From Bog-473 sp963821755 (GTDB lineage Bacteria > Actinomycetota > Acidimicrobiia > Acidimicrobiales > RAAP-2), in NCBI GenBank assembly GCA_963821755.1, contig CAWGEX010000003.1, forward strand, positions 372,001-436,000: 64,000 bases of DNA, in the 5' to 3' direction. Shown here piece by piece: positions 44,021-52,674 of this stretch. The notes below the pieces were generated by a model. That model was given only the letters and a program-made list of their open reading frames with translations. It did no database searches and was not told the DNA's origin. Each line of letters begins with the position of its first letter. Position 1 is the stretch's first letter. The translations under genes were made by a program, and so were the position numbers.

Positions 44021-44361
44021 TTGCCGCCGGAGCATAGACGGTCATCGCGCCGGGTCAATCACAGGGGGGGCCGCAAAGTCAAGGTCCTTGGGGGACTCAC
44101 GGCGGTGGCCAGGCGGGTGGGCCCGGGGGTCTTTGGCGCCAATTCCCCCAACCGGTCAAGCCGGGTGGGGGAAACGTTCTCTACTCGACCCCTGGGCCTC
44201 CCTCCGCCTCTCACAGCATCCCCCCCTCAGGTACATCCAGCGCGGTCGCTTTCGGCTCTGTAGGGGCGTGTGGGACTGCGCCGTACACTACGCACTCGGA
44301 GGGAGGTGGCGTCAAGGGGAACTGACCACCTCCCACCAGGGATGATGCCGATTGTTCCTGG
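44021..44361. other. 341-base intergenic region with a strong stem-loop
   Basis: No gene is supported here; the minus-strand frame that continues through it is the out-of-frame tail of the ThyX-like gene. GGGAGGTGG at 44301-44309 and CCACCTCCC at 44326-44334 form a perfect 9-bp stem with a 16-base loop. It lies about 30 bases beyond the proposed ThyX stop at 44362 and has no T-run. The promoter of DUF4193 should also lie here. Confidence 0.5.
44301..44334 (-). terminator. Stem-loop downstream of the ThyX-like gene
   Basis: A perfect 9-bp GC-rich stem (GGGAGGTGG/CCACCTCCC) closes a 16-base loop. It stands where transcription of the long minus-strand gene cluster would end. Without a T-run it is at best a non-canonical terminator. 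Confidence 0.35.
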
Positions 44362-46051
44362 TCAGTGTGTTGGAGATTTTTCCGAGCGGCGGCGCTCGGC
44401 GCGGCGCTCGGATTCGAGCCGTTCCAGCTCGGTGGCCCCGTGGTCGACGAAGGTCATCGCCGCGGCGATGGCGCTGGTGGCCCGCCTGTTCGGCAATGGC
44501 GCGATGCATCTGCTGCGCCACCCGCCGGTAGGCCGGATGACCCTGCGGCCCGGAGCGAAGTTCGATCAGGTGCATGGCTTCGCGCGCGTTGCACTGCATG
44601 ACGTAGCGGATGCGATGGGCCAGGGCGACGGCGTACGACGCTTGCTCGGGAAAATGCGGCTGCAGGGTGCGGTAGAGGTCTTCGGCCCGGTCGATGGTGG
44701 CGCGGTAGCTGTCGCTCACGCCGGCGTCGGCCACCAGCTCGGGCATGTCGTAGCCGAGCGCGACGCCCAATCGCTGCCATTCAATGGTGAGCATGCGATG
44801 ACGCTGCAGGTCGCGAAACGCCCCGTAGTCGGTCACCAATTCGAAGCGGTAGTCGGTGCGTTCGAAGGCGCGGCCGGGGCGATGGCGTCGGTTGGTCCGC
44901 TCACCGACATAGGCCGACAACAGGGCCACGCGTTCTTCCCCGTTGAGGAGACGCACGCGGCGCAGGGCTTCGACCTCGGAGCCGGAGCCCTGGCTGAAAC
45001 AGGCCGCGGCCAGGACTTTGTCCTCCCCATCGGGGTCGAAGTCGAGCAACGTCACTTCGGCCGGGGGGTCCCCCGAAGAGTCGCCCGAGGGGTCGCCGGT
45101 GACGCCCGTCAAGCCGGTCAAGCCGGTCAAGCCGGTCAAGCCGGGCTGGTCGTCGGGCCACAGGCGGTCGAGCACCCGGGCCGTGTCCTCGCGGGTGGCG
45201 GCGAGATAGGCGGTCCACTCCCCTCCCCGCTCGGCCACGTCGACGCGTTGGAGAAACGACGGGATGACCTTGCGGAGCTCGGTCAGCATCATGTCGGCGT
45301 AGACGCGCGCTTCGGGGAGTGGATGGGCCCGCATGCGGAGGAGGAGTTGCTCGTAGGACTGGCCCGTGCCGTAGAGGCCGATGTTGGAGAGGCAAGCCGC
45401 CGGCAGCAGGCCGCGCAACGCGTCGAGTGCCTTCGCCTTGACCGCTTGGCGGTAGACGAAGTCGCTGTCCCCGGCTTGTTGGGGGAACCGCGCCGCCACC
45501 GAGGCTTGGACCGTCGGCAGGAGCTCACCGTACGTATCGAACACGCGATCCATGTCACCGACGTAACGGGCGCCGTAGGGCGACTCGAGGATTTCGGTGG
45601 GCCGGTAGTAGCGGTAGTGACCGCTCTCGAGTCGGTTGTTGTAGGCGATGTAGCGGGTGGACTGCTCCAGATAGGCCATGAGCCGGCCCCACTCGAGCAC
45701 TTTGGAGAGGACGTTGGAGGACTGCTCGCAGGCCAGGTGCACACCACCGAGCTGGGCCACCGAGTCGTCGCCGTATTCGACGAAGACCTTCTCGTAGAGC
45801 TGCTCGGCCCGGGCCAGGCCCACCGTGGCATCGAGGGTGACGTCGCCGGAGATGTCGAGGTCGCGCACGAACTCGTCCAGGAACAGCCGCCGCAGGCTCT
45901 TGGGCGAGCGCGAGTAACGGGCGAAGAGCGCCCCCTTGACGACTTCGGGCAAGTTGACCAGGGCGAATACCGGCAGGTGCAGGTTGGTCACATAACGCCG
46001 GAGGATGGCCTCCTCGTCGGCGGTGAATTCCTCTTCGATGTACGGGAACAT
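44362..46051 (-). CDS. thyX: Two-domain ThyX-like FAD-dependent thymidylate synthase (one frameshift)
   Basis: About 562 residues, more than twice a normal ThyX. The N-terminal half keeps the second part of the signature (EQSTRYIAYNN, compare NExSxRY) but has EWGRL instead of RHR. The C-terminal half keeps the first part (QRHRMLTIEW), with a NAREAMHLIELR segment typical of ThyX C-termini. A linker with GLT repeats sits between them. The natural end (AIAAAMTFVDHG, then TELERLESERR, to TGA 44362) is in another frame, reached by removing one base near 44472; unshifted, the frame runs to 44312 with an unnatural tail. ThyX makes dTMP with FAD and methylene-tetrahydrofolate; activity here is unproven. 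Confidence 0.65.
45108..45143. repeat. 9-bp tandem repeat, four copies, in the ThyX-like gene
   Basis: GTCAAGCCG is repeated four times, encoding GLTGLTGLTGLTG on the minus strand in the linker between the two ThyX-like halves. It keeps the frame and looks like a slippage expansion. Confidence 0.9.
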
Positions 46052-46099
46052 GGGCGCCCCACCCTACGGTTGAGGGCCGTGCCGATGGCGGATGGGCCG

Positions 46100-48238
46100 T
46101 CAGCGTTCGGGGACGGGCAGACCGGCGGCCACGACACCTCGCAGGAGAAGCCCGACCGCCTCCCGGGCCCCCCTCTGGGTGGCCGGAACGGTGGCCACAT
46201 GCGCCACCTGTTGCACCAGATCGGCCACCGACTTCATGGTGCGCACGAAGTCGCCCGGCGCCACGTCGCCCACATCACGGGCGGCCACTCCGAGCGCCGT
46301 CTCGAACGACGCCCCCCGCGCCCACGAGACCACGGCGGTGGCCAGGCCCGAGGAGGGCTGGCGCGTCCGCGGCACCAGGTGGACCTCCTCGGCCGCCCGG
46401 ATGTGCTCGGCCACCAGAGCCAGCGCGTCGCAGCGCCACCGCAGATCGGCCAGCCGTTTCTCGCCCAGCCGGTCGGCCACCGCCCCTCGACGGCGATCAC
46501 GCCGCACCGGTGGTCGCCCGCCCCGGTGCCCGGCCAGTCGCCGGGCGCGCCGCGGCTCGAACACCACGGAGGAGACCACGCCGGCCAGGATGGCGGGCTC
46601 GGTCCCGTCGAGGAGCTCGTTGGCCAGCGCCTCGGCCACCAGGAGATCGGACTCGTGGTAGATGCGGGCCAGTCGGTGGCCGCTGGCCGTCAGCGACCAG
46701 TCCTCGACGTAGTGGAACTCCTCGAGCACGGCCACGCGATGGCTCAGCTGGAGCGAGAGGAGGTCGGCCCGTTGCGCCTGCCATTGGGCGAAGGAGCGGT
46801 GGAGGACCTCGTTGGCGGTGTCCTGATCGAAGCGGGAGACCAGATTGACGGCCAGGTTGTAAGTCGGGCGGAAGGACGAGCGCAGATCGGGGGGCGGGGC
46901 CATGGCCACGCGGGCCGCCTCGCCGAAGGTGGTCTCGTGGGACCAGACCACGACGGCATGGCCCTCTTCGTCGAGCCCGCGCCGACCGGCCCGTCCGGTC
47001 AATTGCAGGTACTCGCCCGACGTGAGGCTGGCCCGTCCGGCCCCGCCGTACTTGGTGAAGCGCTCGATGACCACCGTGCGGGCCGGCATGTTGATGCCCA
47101 GCGACAGCGTCTCGGTGGCGAAGACCACCCGGAGCAGTCCGGCGGCGAAGCACTCCTCCACCGTTTCGCGGAAGACCGGCACCAGGCCGGCATGGTGGGC
47201 CGCCACTCCGGCCGACAGCCCCTCGAGCCAGTCGTCGTAGCCCAGCACGCCGAGATCCTCGTCGCTCAGCGATTCCACGCGCGCCTCGGCGATCTGGCGG
47301 ATGGTGGCCCGTTCGTCCCGATCGGTCAGGCGCACGCCGTCGCGGACGACTTGACGCACCGCGTCATCGCAGGCGGCCCGGCTGAAGATGAAGACGATGG
47401 CGGGGAGCAGGTCCTCGTCGTCGAGGGCGGCGATGAGCTCGGTGCGCAGGGGTGAGCGATACGGCAGCCTCGGGCCCCGGCCCCGGGGCTGCCACCCGGC
47501 CGGCCGGCCCTGGGAGGCCCGGCGCACCGCCTGGTCGATGCGCTGGCCCTCCCCACCGGCCTTGCCGTTGGCGAGGAGGGGCACCAGCAGCGTCTCGTCG
47601 TCCTCCCGTCGATGGGCCGCGAAGAGGTGGCGCAGGACGATCGGACGGTGCCGCTCCACAATCACATCGGTGTCCCCCCGGACCGAGCGCAGCCACTGTC
47701 CGAGCTCCTTGGCGTTGTTCACCGTGGCCGAGAGGCAGACGAAGCGGATCTCGGGCGGCGAGAGCACCAGCACCTCTTCCCAGACGCCGCCGCGGTAGGG
47801 GTCCTGAATGAAGTGGACTTCGTCGAGGACGACGGTGTGCAGACCTCCCAGCAGGTCCGAACCGGCCAGCAGCATGTTGCGGAGCACCTCGGTGGTCATG
47901 ACCACCACCGGCGCCTCGGGTCTGACCGCCGTGTCGCCGGTCAGGAGGCCGACGTGCTCCGGGCCGTAGGTCGCCACCAGGTCGCCGTACTTCTGGTTGG
48001 ACAGCGCCTTGAGCGGTGTGGTGTAGAAGGCCTTGCCACCGGCCTGGAGCGCCCGGTGCACCGCGTAGGCGGCCACCAGCGTCTTGCCCGACCCGGTGGG
48101 GGCCGAGACGAGCACGGAGTGTCCGGCCTGGAGCGCCCGGAAGGCCTGGAGCTGGAAGTCATCGGGCGGGAAGGGAAGTTGCGCTTCGAAGTCCCATCCC
48201 TCCCCCGCCTCGGAGACGGGCCACGGGAAGACGGTCAA
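46100..48238 (-). CDS. helY: DEAD/DEAH-box RNA helicase HelY
   Basis: A Ski2/Mtr4-like superfamily 2 helicase of 712 residues. Motif I is APTGSGKT, motif II VLDEVHF, motif III CLSATVNN and motif VI QLTGRAGRRG. The C-terminal helical region resembles the DSHCT part. It is shorter than the mycobacterial protein (about 900). The best start is TTG at 48238, overlapping the tatC stop in TTGA. The tatA-tatC-helY order matches Mycobacterium. Confidence 0.87.
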   Translation of the reverse strand: MTVFPWPVSEAGEGWDFEAQLPFPPDDFQLQAFRALQAGHSVLVSAPTGSGKTLVAAYAVHRALQAGGKAFYTTPLKALSNQKYGDLVATYGPEHVGLLTGDTAVRPEAPVVVMTTEVLRNMLLAGSDLLGGLHTVVLDEVHFIQDPYRGGVWEEVLVLSPPEIRFVCLSATVNNAKELGQWLRSVRGDTDVIVERHRPIVLRHLFAAHRREDDETLLVPLLANGKAGGEGQRIDQAVRRASQGRPAGWQPRGRGPRLPYRSPLRTELIAALDDEDLLPAIVFIFSRAACDDAVRQVVRDGVRLTDRDERATIRQIAEARVESLSDEDLGVLGYDDWLEGLSAGVAAHHAGLVPVFRETVEECFAAGLLRVVFATETLSLGINMPARTVVIERFTKYGGAGRASLTSGEYLQLTGRAGRRGLDEEGHAVVVWSHETTFGEAARVAMAPPPDLRSSFRPTYNLAVNLVSRFDQDTANEVLHRSFAQWQAQRADLLSLQLSHRVAVLEEFHYVEDWSLTASGHRLARIYHESDLLVAEALANELLDGTEPAILAGVVSSVVFEPRRARRLAGHRGGRPPVRRDRRRGAVADRLGEKRLADLRWRCDALALVAEHIRAAEEVHLVPRTRQPSSGLATAVVSWARGASFETALGVAARDVGDVAPGDFVRTMKSVADLVQQVAHVATVPATQRGAREAVGLLLRGVVAAGLPVPER

Positions 48239-49035
48239 CGCCCGAGCAGCTTCCCGATCCCGATGGCGGCGAAGTAGAAGACGACGAGCGGGATGGCCAG
48301 AGCCAGCATGGAGAAGGGATCCGAACTCGGGGTGAACACGGCGGCCACGATGGTGATGATGATCACGGCCCAGCGCCACGCGTGCAGCAACTTGGCCGGC
48401 GTGACCACCCGCGCCAGCTCCAGCGAGACCAGGATCACCGGGAACTGGAACGTCAGACCGAACAGGCCCATCATGAGCAGTATCAGCCCGAGGTACGGAA
48501 TGGGGTCATAGATGGCCTGGAGTTGCGGCCCTCCCACGGACTTGAGGAAAGACAGGGCGTGGGGAAGGGTGAGGTAGGCCGTCGCCGCGCCGAGGAGGAA
48601 GAGGCTGAAGGCGGCGGCGACAAAGGGCACGGCCCACTTGCGCTCCCTCGCCTGAAGGCCCGGCGTGATGAAGCGCCACAACTGGAAGAGGATGACCGGG
48701 GAGGCGAGGACCAACCCTCCGAACACGGCGATCTTCACGCGCAGGGTGAGCCCGTCGAGGGGCGAGGTGACGTAGAGGTTGCAGGCGCCGTTGCTCCCGA
48801 CCAACAGCGACCCGTTGCCGGCCCCGTGATGCGAGGTGGTGGAGTAGACCGAGCACAGCGGCCGGAGCAGGAAATGCAGAATCGGCTCGTAGGCGATCAC
48901 GCAGACCAGGGAGGTGATGACCACCGCGATGACACAGACCACCAGGCGGTGGCGCAGCTCACCCAGGTGCTGCGTCAGGGTCATGCTGTCGGGCGAAGGT
49001 TTGTCCTTGCGCGTGCCGAGGAGGGGGATGGACAT
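48235..49035 (-). CDS. tatC: Sec-independent protein translocase TatC
   Basis: TatC recognises twin-arginine signal peptides and forms the core of the Tat translocon. The 266-residue protein has six helices, the N-terminal HLGELRHRL, the periplasmic loop before LVLASPVILFQLWRFITPGL, and the PFPVILV-like FQFPVILVSLELA. The loop near residues 60-85 is a little longer than usual. A Tat substrate, the phosphoesterase, is encoded 8 kb away. Confidence 0.95.
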   Translation of the reverse strand: MSIPLLGTRKDKPSPDSMTLTQHLGELRHRLVVCVIAVVITSLVCVIAYEPILHFLLRPLCSVYSTTSHHGAGNGSLLVGSNGACNLYVTSPLDGLTLRVKIAVFGGLVLASPVILFQLWRFITPGLQARERKWAVPFVAAAFSLFLLGAATAYLTLPHALSFLKSVGGPQLQAIYDPIPYLGLILLMMGLFGLTFQFPVILVSLELARVVTPAKLLHAWRWAVIIITIVAAVFTPSSDPFSMLALAIPLVVFYFAAIGIGKLLGR

Positions 49036-49053
49036 CGTGCTGGCTGGGGCCGG

Positions 49054-49470
49054 CTAGTTCAGACTGGGGTCACCGGTGACCACGTCGTCGGACGGGCGCA
49101 TCGGGGCCGGCGGGGTCATGGGTCGGGTACGGGGGACGGACGTTGTTCCCGGGGCGGGCGGTGTCTCGGCCGTGCCCCCGGCCGCGGCCGCGTTCGCAGC
49201 CTCGGCCGCCGTGCCCTCACCCTTCCCGTCCATGGTGGAGAGGTGGTTCAACAGGGCCGAGGGCGAGCGGGCCAACCGGGCGATGTCAGTGCTGGAGGGA
49301 AGGTCGGGAATGGAGCCGCGGACCTCGGTCTCCATGCGGTGCCGGAACTCGTTGAACGAGCGCCAGGCTCCTCCCACCTGCCGGGCCACCTGGGGCAGCT
49401 TGTCCGGCCCGAGCAGGATCACGGCCACCACGGCGATGATCAGCAGCTTGGCTGGATCGAGATTGAACAT
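49054..49470 (-). CDS. Tat translocase subunit TatA/TatB
   Basis: A 138-residue single-helix Tat subunit: a short N-terminal membrane segment (LLIIAVVAVILL), the hinge GPDKLPQVARQVG, an amphipathic helix, then a Pro/Ala-rich disordered tail. The GPDKLP hinge and tail length are closer to TatB, but TatA and TatB are hard to separate by sequence. It lies 18 bases before tatC. Confidence 0.88.
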   Translation of the reverse strand: MFNLDPAKLLIIAVVAVILLGPDKLPQVARQVGGAWRSFNEFRHRMETEVRGSIPDLPSSTDIARLARSPSALLNHLSTMDGKGEGTAAEAANAAAAGGTAETPPAPGTTSVPRTRPMTPPAPMRPSDDVVTGDPSLN

Positions 49471-49490
49471 GCGTCCCTACTCTATGGCGG

Positions 49491-50849
49491 CTAGAGAGAC
49501 GCGATCAGGCGCTCGACCCTCTCATCGTGCGATTTGAAGGGATCTTTGAGCAAAACGGTGCGTTGGGCCTGGTCATTGAGCTTGAGATGGACCCAGTCCA
49601 CCGTGAAGTCCCGGCGGCGTTCCTTGGCCCGTTTGACGAAGGCACCCCTCAGGCGGGCCCGGGTGGTCTCGGGCGGGTTGACCATGGCATCGGTGATGTC
49701 CTCGTCGGTGCAGGTCCGGTCCACCTGGTCCCGCTGCTGGAGCTTGTAGTACAGCCCGCGGGTGCGATCGACGTCGTGGTACATGAGGTCGATCATGGCC
49801 ACCTTGGGGTGGGCCAGGGGCACACCGTGCCGGCCTCGGACCTCCTCGATGATCCGGTGCTTGGCCACCCAGTCGCACTCGCGCCAGAGCGAGGTGGGGT
49901 CGGCCTCGAGCCCCTTGAGGCAGTGCTCCCACATGCCGAGGGCGATGTCCTCCTCGGGGGAGAGCCCCCGGCTGTCCCGGAACTTCACCGCCCGTTCGAA
50001 GTACTCGTTCTGGATGTCGAGCGCCCGCATCTCGCGGCCGTTGGCCAGGCGGACCCGGCGCTGGCAGGTGATGTCGTGGCTGATCTCGCGGATGGCTCGG
50101 ATGGGGTTCTCCAGCGTCAGGTCGCGCAGCACGGTCGAGGAGTCCTCCAGCATGGCCAAGAGGATGCTGGTCGTCCCCACCTTGAGGAAGGTGGCGTACT
50201 CGCTCATGTTGGAGTCGCCCACGATCACATGGAGGCGGCGGAACTTCTCGGCGTCGGCGTGGGGCTCGTCGCGCGTGTTGATGATGGGGCGGCTGCGGGT
50301 GGTGGCCGAGGAGACCCCCTCCCAGATGTGCTCGGCCCGCTGGCTCAGGCAGAACACCGCGCCCCTTGCCGTCTGCAGCACCTTGCCGGCGCCCGAGTAG
50401 ATCTGGCGACTGACCAGAAACGGGATGAGGACTTCGGTGTAGCGGTTGAACTCGTCGTTGCGCTCGGTCAGGTAATTCTCGTGACAGCCGTAGGAGTTGC
50501 CGACCGAGTCGGTGTTGTTCTTGAAGAGGTAGACCTCGCCCCGGATGCCCTCTTCGCGCAGGCGGGCCTGGGCCCCGCTCACCAGTTGGGCCAGGATCCA
50601 CTCCCCCGCCTTGTCGTGCATGACGACGTCGCTGATCTTGTCGCACTCGGGGGTGGCGTACTCGGGGTGGCTGCCCACGTCGAGGTAGAGCCGGGCGCCG
50701 TTCTCGAGAAAGACATTGGACGAGCGGCCCCAGCTGACCACCCGGCGGAAGAGGTAGCGGGCCACCTCGTCGGGGCTGAGCCGTCGCTGGCCCCGCAGGG
50801 TGAAGGTGACGCCGTACTCGTTCTCGATCCCGAAGATGCGTCGCTCCAC
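49491..50849 (-). CDS. pafA: Pup--protein ligase PafA
   Basis: PafA attaches the C-terminal glutamate of Pup to lysines of target proteins using ATP. The 452-residue protein starts RRIFGIENEYG, with the catalytic Asp region in ENGARLYLDVGSHPEYATPEC. NNTDSVGNSYGCHENY and TRDEPHADAEKFRRLHVIVGD follow. All family blocks are intact. It is 21 bases after prcA. PafB and PafC, which follow pafA in mycobacteria, are absent here. Confidence 0.96.
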   Translation of the reverse strand: MERRIFGIENEYGVTFTLRGQRRLSPDEVARYLFRRVVSWGRSSNVFLENGARLYLDVGSHPEYATPECDKISDVVMHDKAGEWILAQLVSGAQARLREEGIRGEVYLFKNNTDSVGNSYGCHENYLTERNDEFNRYTEVLIPFLVSRQIYSGAGKVLQTARGAVFCLSQRAEHIWEGVSSATTRSRPIINTRDEPHADAEKFRRLHVIVGDSNMSEYATFLKVGTTSILLAMLEDSSTVLRDLTLENPIRAIREISHDITCQRRVRLANGREMRALDIQNEYFERAVKFRDSRGLSPEEDIALGMWEHCLKGLEADPTSLWRECDWVAKHRIIEEVRGRHGVPLAHPKVAMIDLMYHDVDRTRGLYYKLQQRDQVDRTCTDEDITDAMVNPPETTRARLRGAFVKRAKERRRDFTVDWVHLKLNDQAQRTVLLKDPFKSHDERVERLIASL

Positions 50850-50868
50850 GAAGCCACCGTACTGCCGG

Positions 50869-51546
50869 CTAGGCCAGAAGCTGCGCCAGCTCCTCGTCGG
50901 GCACCCGGCGGAAGGAACGCCGCCCGTTGCCCCGGCTCAGGGTGGCCACTTCCAGATCGGCCGGGGCGAGCGTGCGGTCCGGCCCGGCCAGGGCGGCGGT
51001 GGCGGCCTTGAGCGCCGCAGCGAGGTCCCATCCCTCCTGCCAGGAGGCCGCAACCCGCTCGTTGATGGTCTCGGCATCACCCCCGAGGACGGCGAAGTGG
51101 TCCTCGTCGGTGATCGTCCCCTCGTAGGCGATGTGGTACAGCTGATCGGGCTGTCCCGCATGGCCCAATTCGGCCACCAGGATCTCGACCTCGAGCGGCT
51201 TCATCTCGTGGGTGAACACGTTGCCGAGATACTGCGCGTAGAGGTTGGCCAGCGAGCGTGCGTCCACGTCCTCGCGGCTGTAGGCGTACCCCTTGGTGTC
51301 GGCGTGGCGCACGCCGGCCACCCGCAGCTGGTCGTACTCGTTGTACTTGCCGACGCCGCCGAAGGCGATGCGGTCGTAGATCTCGCTGATCTTGTGCAGC
51401 GAACGAGACGGGTTCTCGGCCACGATGACGATGCCGGCGTCGTAGGTGGTGGCCACGAGGGAACGGCCGCGGGCGATGCCCTTCTGGGCGTACTCGGCCC
51501 GATCCTTCATCACCTGCTCGGGCGCCACGTAGTACGGCATGCTCAT
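50869..51546 (-). CDS. prcA: Proteasome subunit alpha
   Basis: The alpha ring subunit that gates the 20S proteasome and binds the ATPase ARC. 225 residues: N-terminal YYVAPEQVMKDRAEYAQKGIARGRS, then TTYDAGIVIVAEN and the FTHEMKPLEVEILVAELG stretch. The C-terminal tail is short. The ATG overlaps the prcB stop (ATGA). An ATG two codons later is also possible. Confidence 0.95.
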   Translation of the reverse strand: MSMPYYVAPEQVMKDRAEYAQKGIARGRSLVATTYDAGIVIVAENPSRSLHKISEIYDRIAFGGVGKYNEYDQLRVAGVRHADTKGYAYSREDVDARSLANLYAQYLGNVFTHEMKPLEVEILVAELGHAGQPDQLYHIAYEGTITDEDHFAVLGGDAETINERVAASWQEGWDLAAALKAATAALAGPDRTLAPADLEVATLSRGNGRRSFRRVPDEELAQLLA

Positions 51547-52370
51547 GACGTCGACCCCGACTGCTCGGCCCGGTCGGCCCGGGCGCGGGCGATGAGGGCA
51601 CCGAAGCGTTCGGCCACTTCGTCCTCGGGAACCGGGCGGTAGCCCTCGGCGTCGACCACCGCGATGAGCGGGTAGATGCCGCGCACCAGGTCGGGACCGC
51701 CGGTGGCGGAGTCCTCGTCGGCCGCCTCGTAGAGGGACTGGATGGCCAGCTCCACCGCGTCGTCCTGGGAGAGGCCCTCGCGCCACCCCAGCTTGATGGT
51801 GGAGCGGGCGTCACGGCCGCCCGAGCCGGTGGCCTGGAAGTCGGTGTCCTCGTAGTGGCCGCCGGTGGCGTCGTAGCTGAAGATGCGGCCGGTGCCGCGG
51901 GCCGTGTCGTACCCGGCGAAGAGCGGAACCACCACGAAGCCCTGCATGGCCATGGGCAGATTCTGGCGCACCATCTGGGCCAGCTGGTTGGCTTTGCCCT
52001 CGAGCGAGAGCGTGGAGCCTTCGACCTTCTCGTAGTGCTCGAGCTGGACCTGGAAGAGGCGGACCATCTCGACGGCCATGCCGGCCGAGCCGGCGATGGC
52101 GACGGCGGAGAAGCGGTCGGCCGGAAAGACCTTCTCCATGGCCCGGTGGGCGATGATGTTGCCCGCGGTGGCCCGGCGGTCGCCGGCCATGACCACGCCG
52201 TCGGCGTAGCGCATGGCCACCACCGTCGTGGCATGCGCCGCCAGCGCCGGAGCGACCCCGTCACGCGCGGCGCGCTGTTGGTCCGGGCCGTCCACGGCGC
52301 CGGTCAGCCGTTGCAGTCCGACGAAGTCTGGCCCCGGATCACGTTCCGGGGGAAAGAGGGGTAGCGCCAC
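51543..52370 (-). CDS. prcB: Proteasome subunit beta
   Basis: The proteolytic beta subunit, 275 residues with a propeptide of about 47. Autocleavage before Thr in HATTVVAMRY exposes the catalytic N-terminal threonine; the usual Gly before the Thr pair is Ala here. Asp in AGDRRAT and Lys further on complete the site. TGSGGRDARSTIKLG is a conserved block. The start is GTG, six bases after pup. Confidence 0.95.
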   Translation of the reverse strand: MALPLFPPERDPGPDFVGLQRLTGAVDGPDQQRAARDGVAPALAAHATTVVAMRYADGVVMAGDRRATAGNIIAHRAMEKVFPADRFSAVAIAGSAGMAVEMVRLFQVQLEHYEKVEGSTLSLEGKANQLAQMVRQNLPMAMQGFVVVPLFAGYDTARGTGRIFSYDATGGHYEDTDFQATGSGGRDARSTIKLGWREGLSQDDAVELAIQSLYEAADEDSATGGPDLVRGIYPLIAVVDAEGYRPVPEDEVAERFGALIARARADRAEQSGSTS

Positions 52371-52376
52371 CGCTGA

Positions 52377-52592
52377 CTACTGCCCACCCTTCTGGACGTA
52401 GTTGCGGACGAACTCCTCGGCGTTGTCCTCCAACACCTCGTCGATCTCGTCGAGCAGGTCGTCGAGCTCCGCCTTGATCTTGTCACCGCGCTCCGAGGTG
52501 GCCGGTGCCTGCTCCACCACGTCGGCCTCGGCCTCGGCGCTGGTGCGATCCGAGGTGCTCGGGTTCTTTCGCTTCTGTTCTTGTTCTGCCAT
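52377..52592 (-). CDS. pup: Prokaryotic ubiquitin-like protein Pup
   Basis: The 71-residue tag. The disordered N-terminus is rich in charged residues, the central helix DKIKAELDDLLDEIDEVLEDN binds ARC, and the sequence ends YVQKGGQ, so Dop must deamidate the terminal Gln before conjugation. It sits between dop and prcB as in other actinobacteria. Confidence 0.97.
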   Translation of the reverse strand: MAEQEQKRKNPSTSDRTSAEAEADVVEQAPATSERGDKIKAELDDLLDEIDEVLEDNAEEFVRNYVQKGGQ

Positions 52593-52604
52593 CGTTCGCC
52601 CTGT

Positions 52605-52674
52605 TCCCGTCCACTTGTGAGACTGTCACGTCTTCGTGTGAGACGCCTTCCTGTGAGACTCTCATGTCTTCGAC
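52605..52674. repeat. Degenerate direct repeats between dop and pup
   Basis: TGTGAGACTGTCACGTCTTCG at about 52616 recurs as TGTGAGACTCTCATGTCTTC at about 52652, with a partial copy (TGTGAGACGCCTTCC) between them. They fill most of the 82-base gap between dop and pup. Confidence 0.6.

Noticed and set aside
44270..47455. 1061-codon plus-strand open frame
   Set aside because: It runs antisense to the ThyX-like and helY genes, and its composition (Gly, His, Arg, Val) is typical of an antisense shadow.
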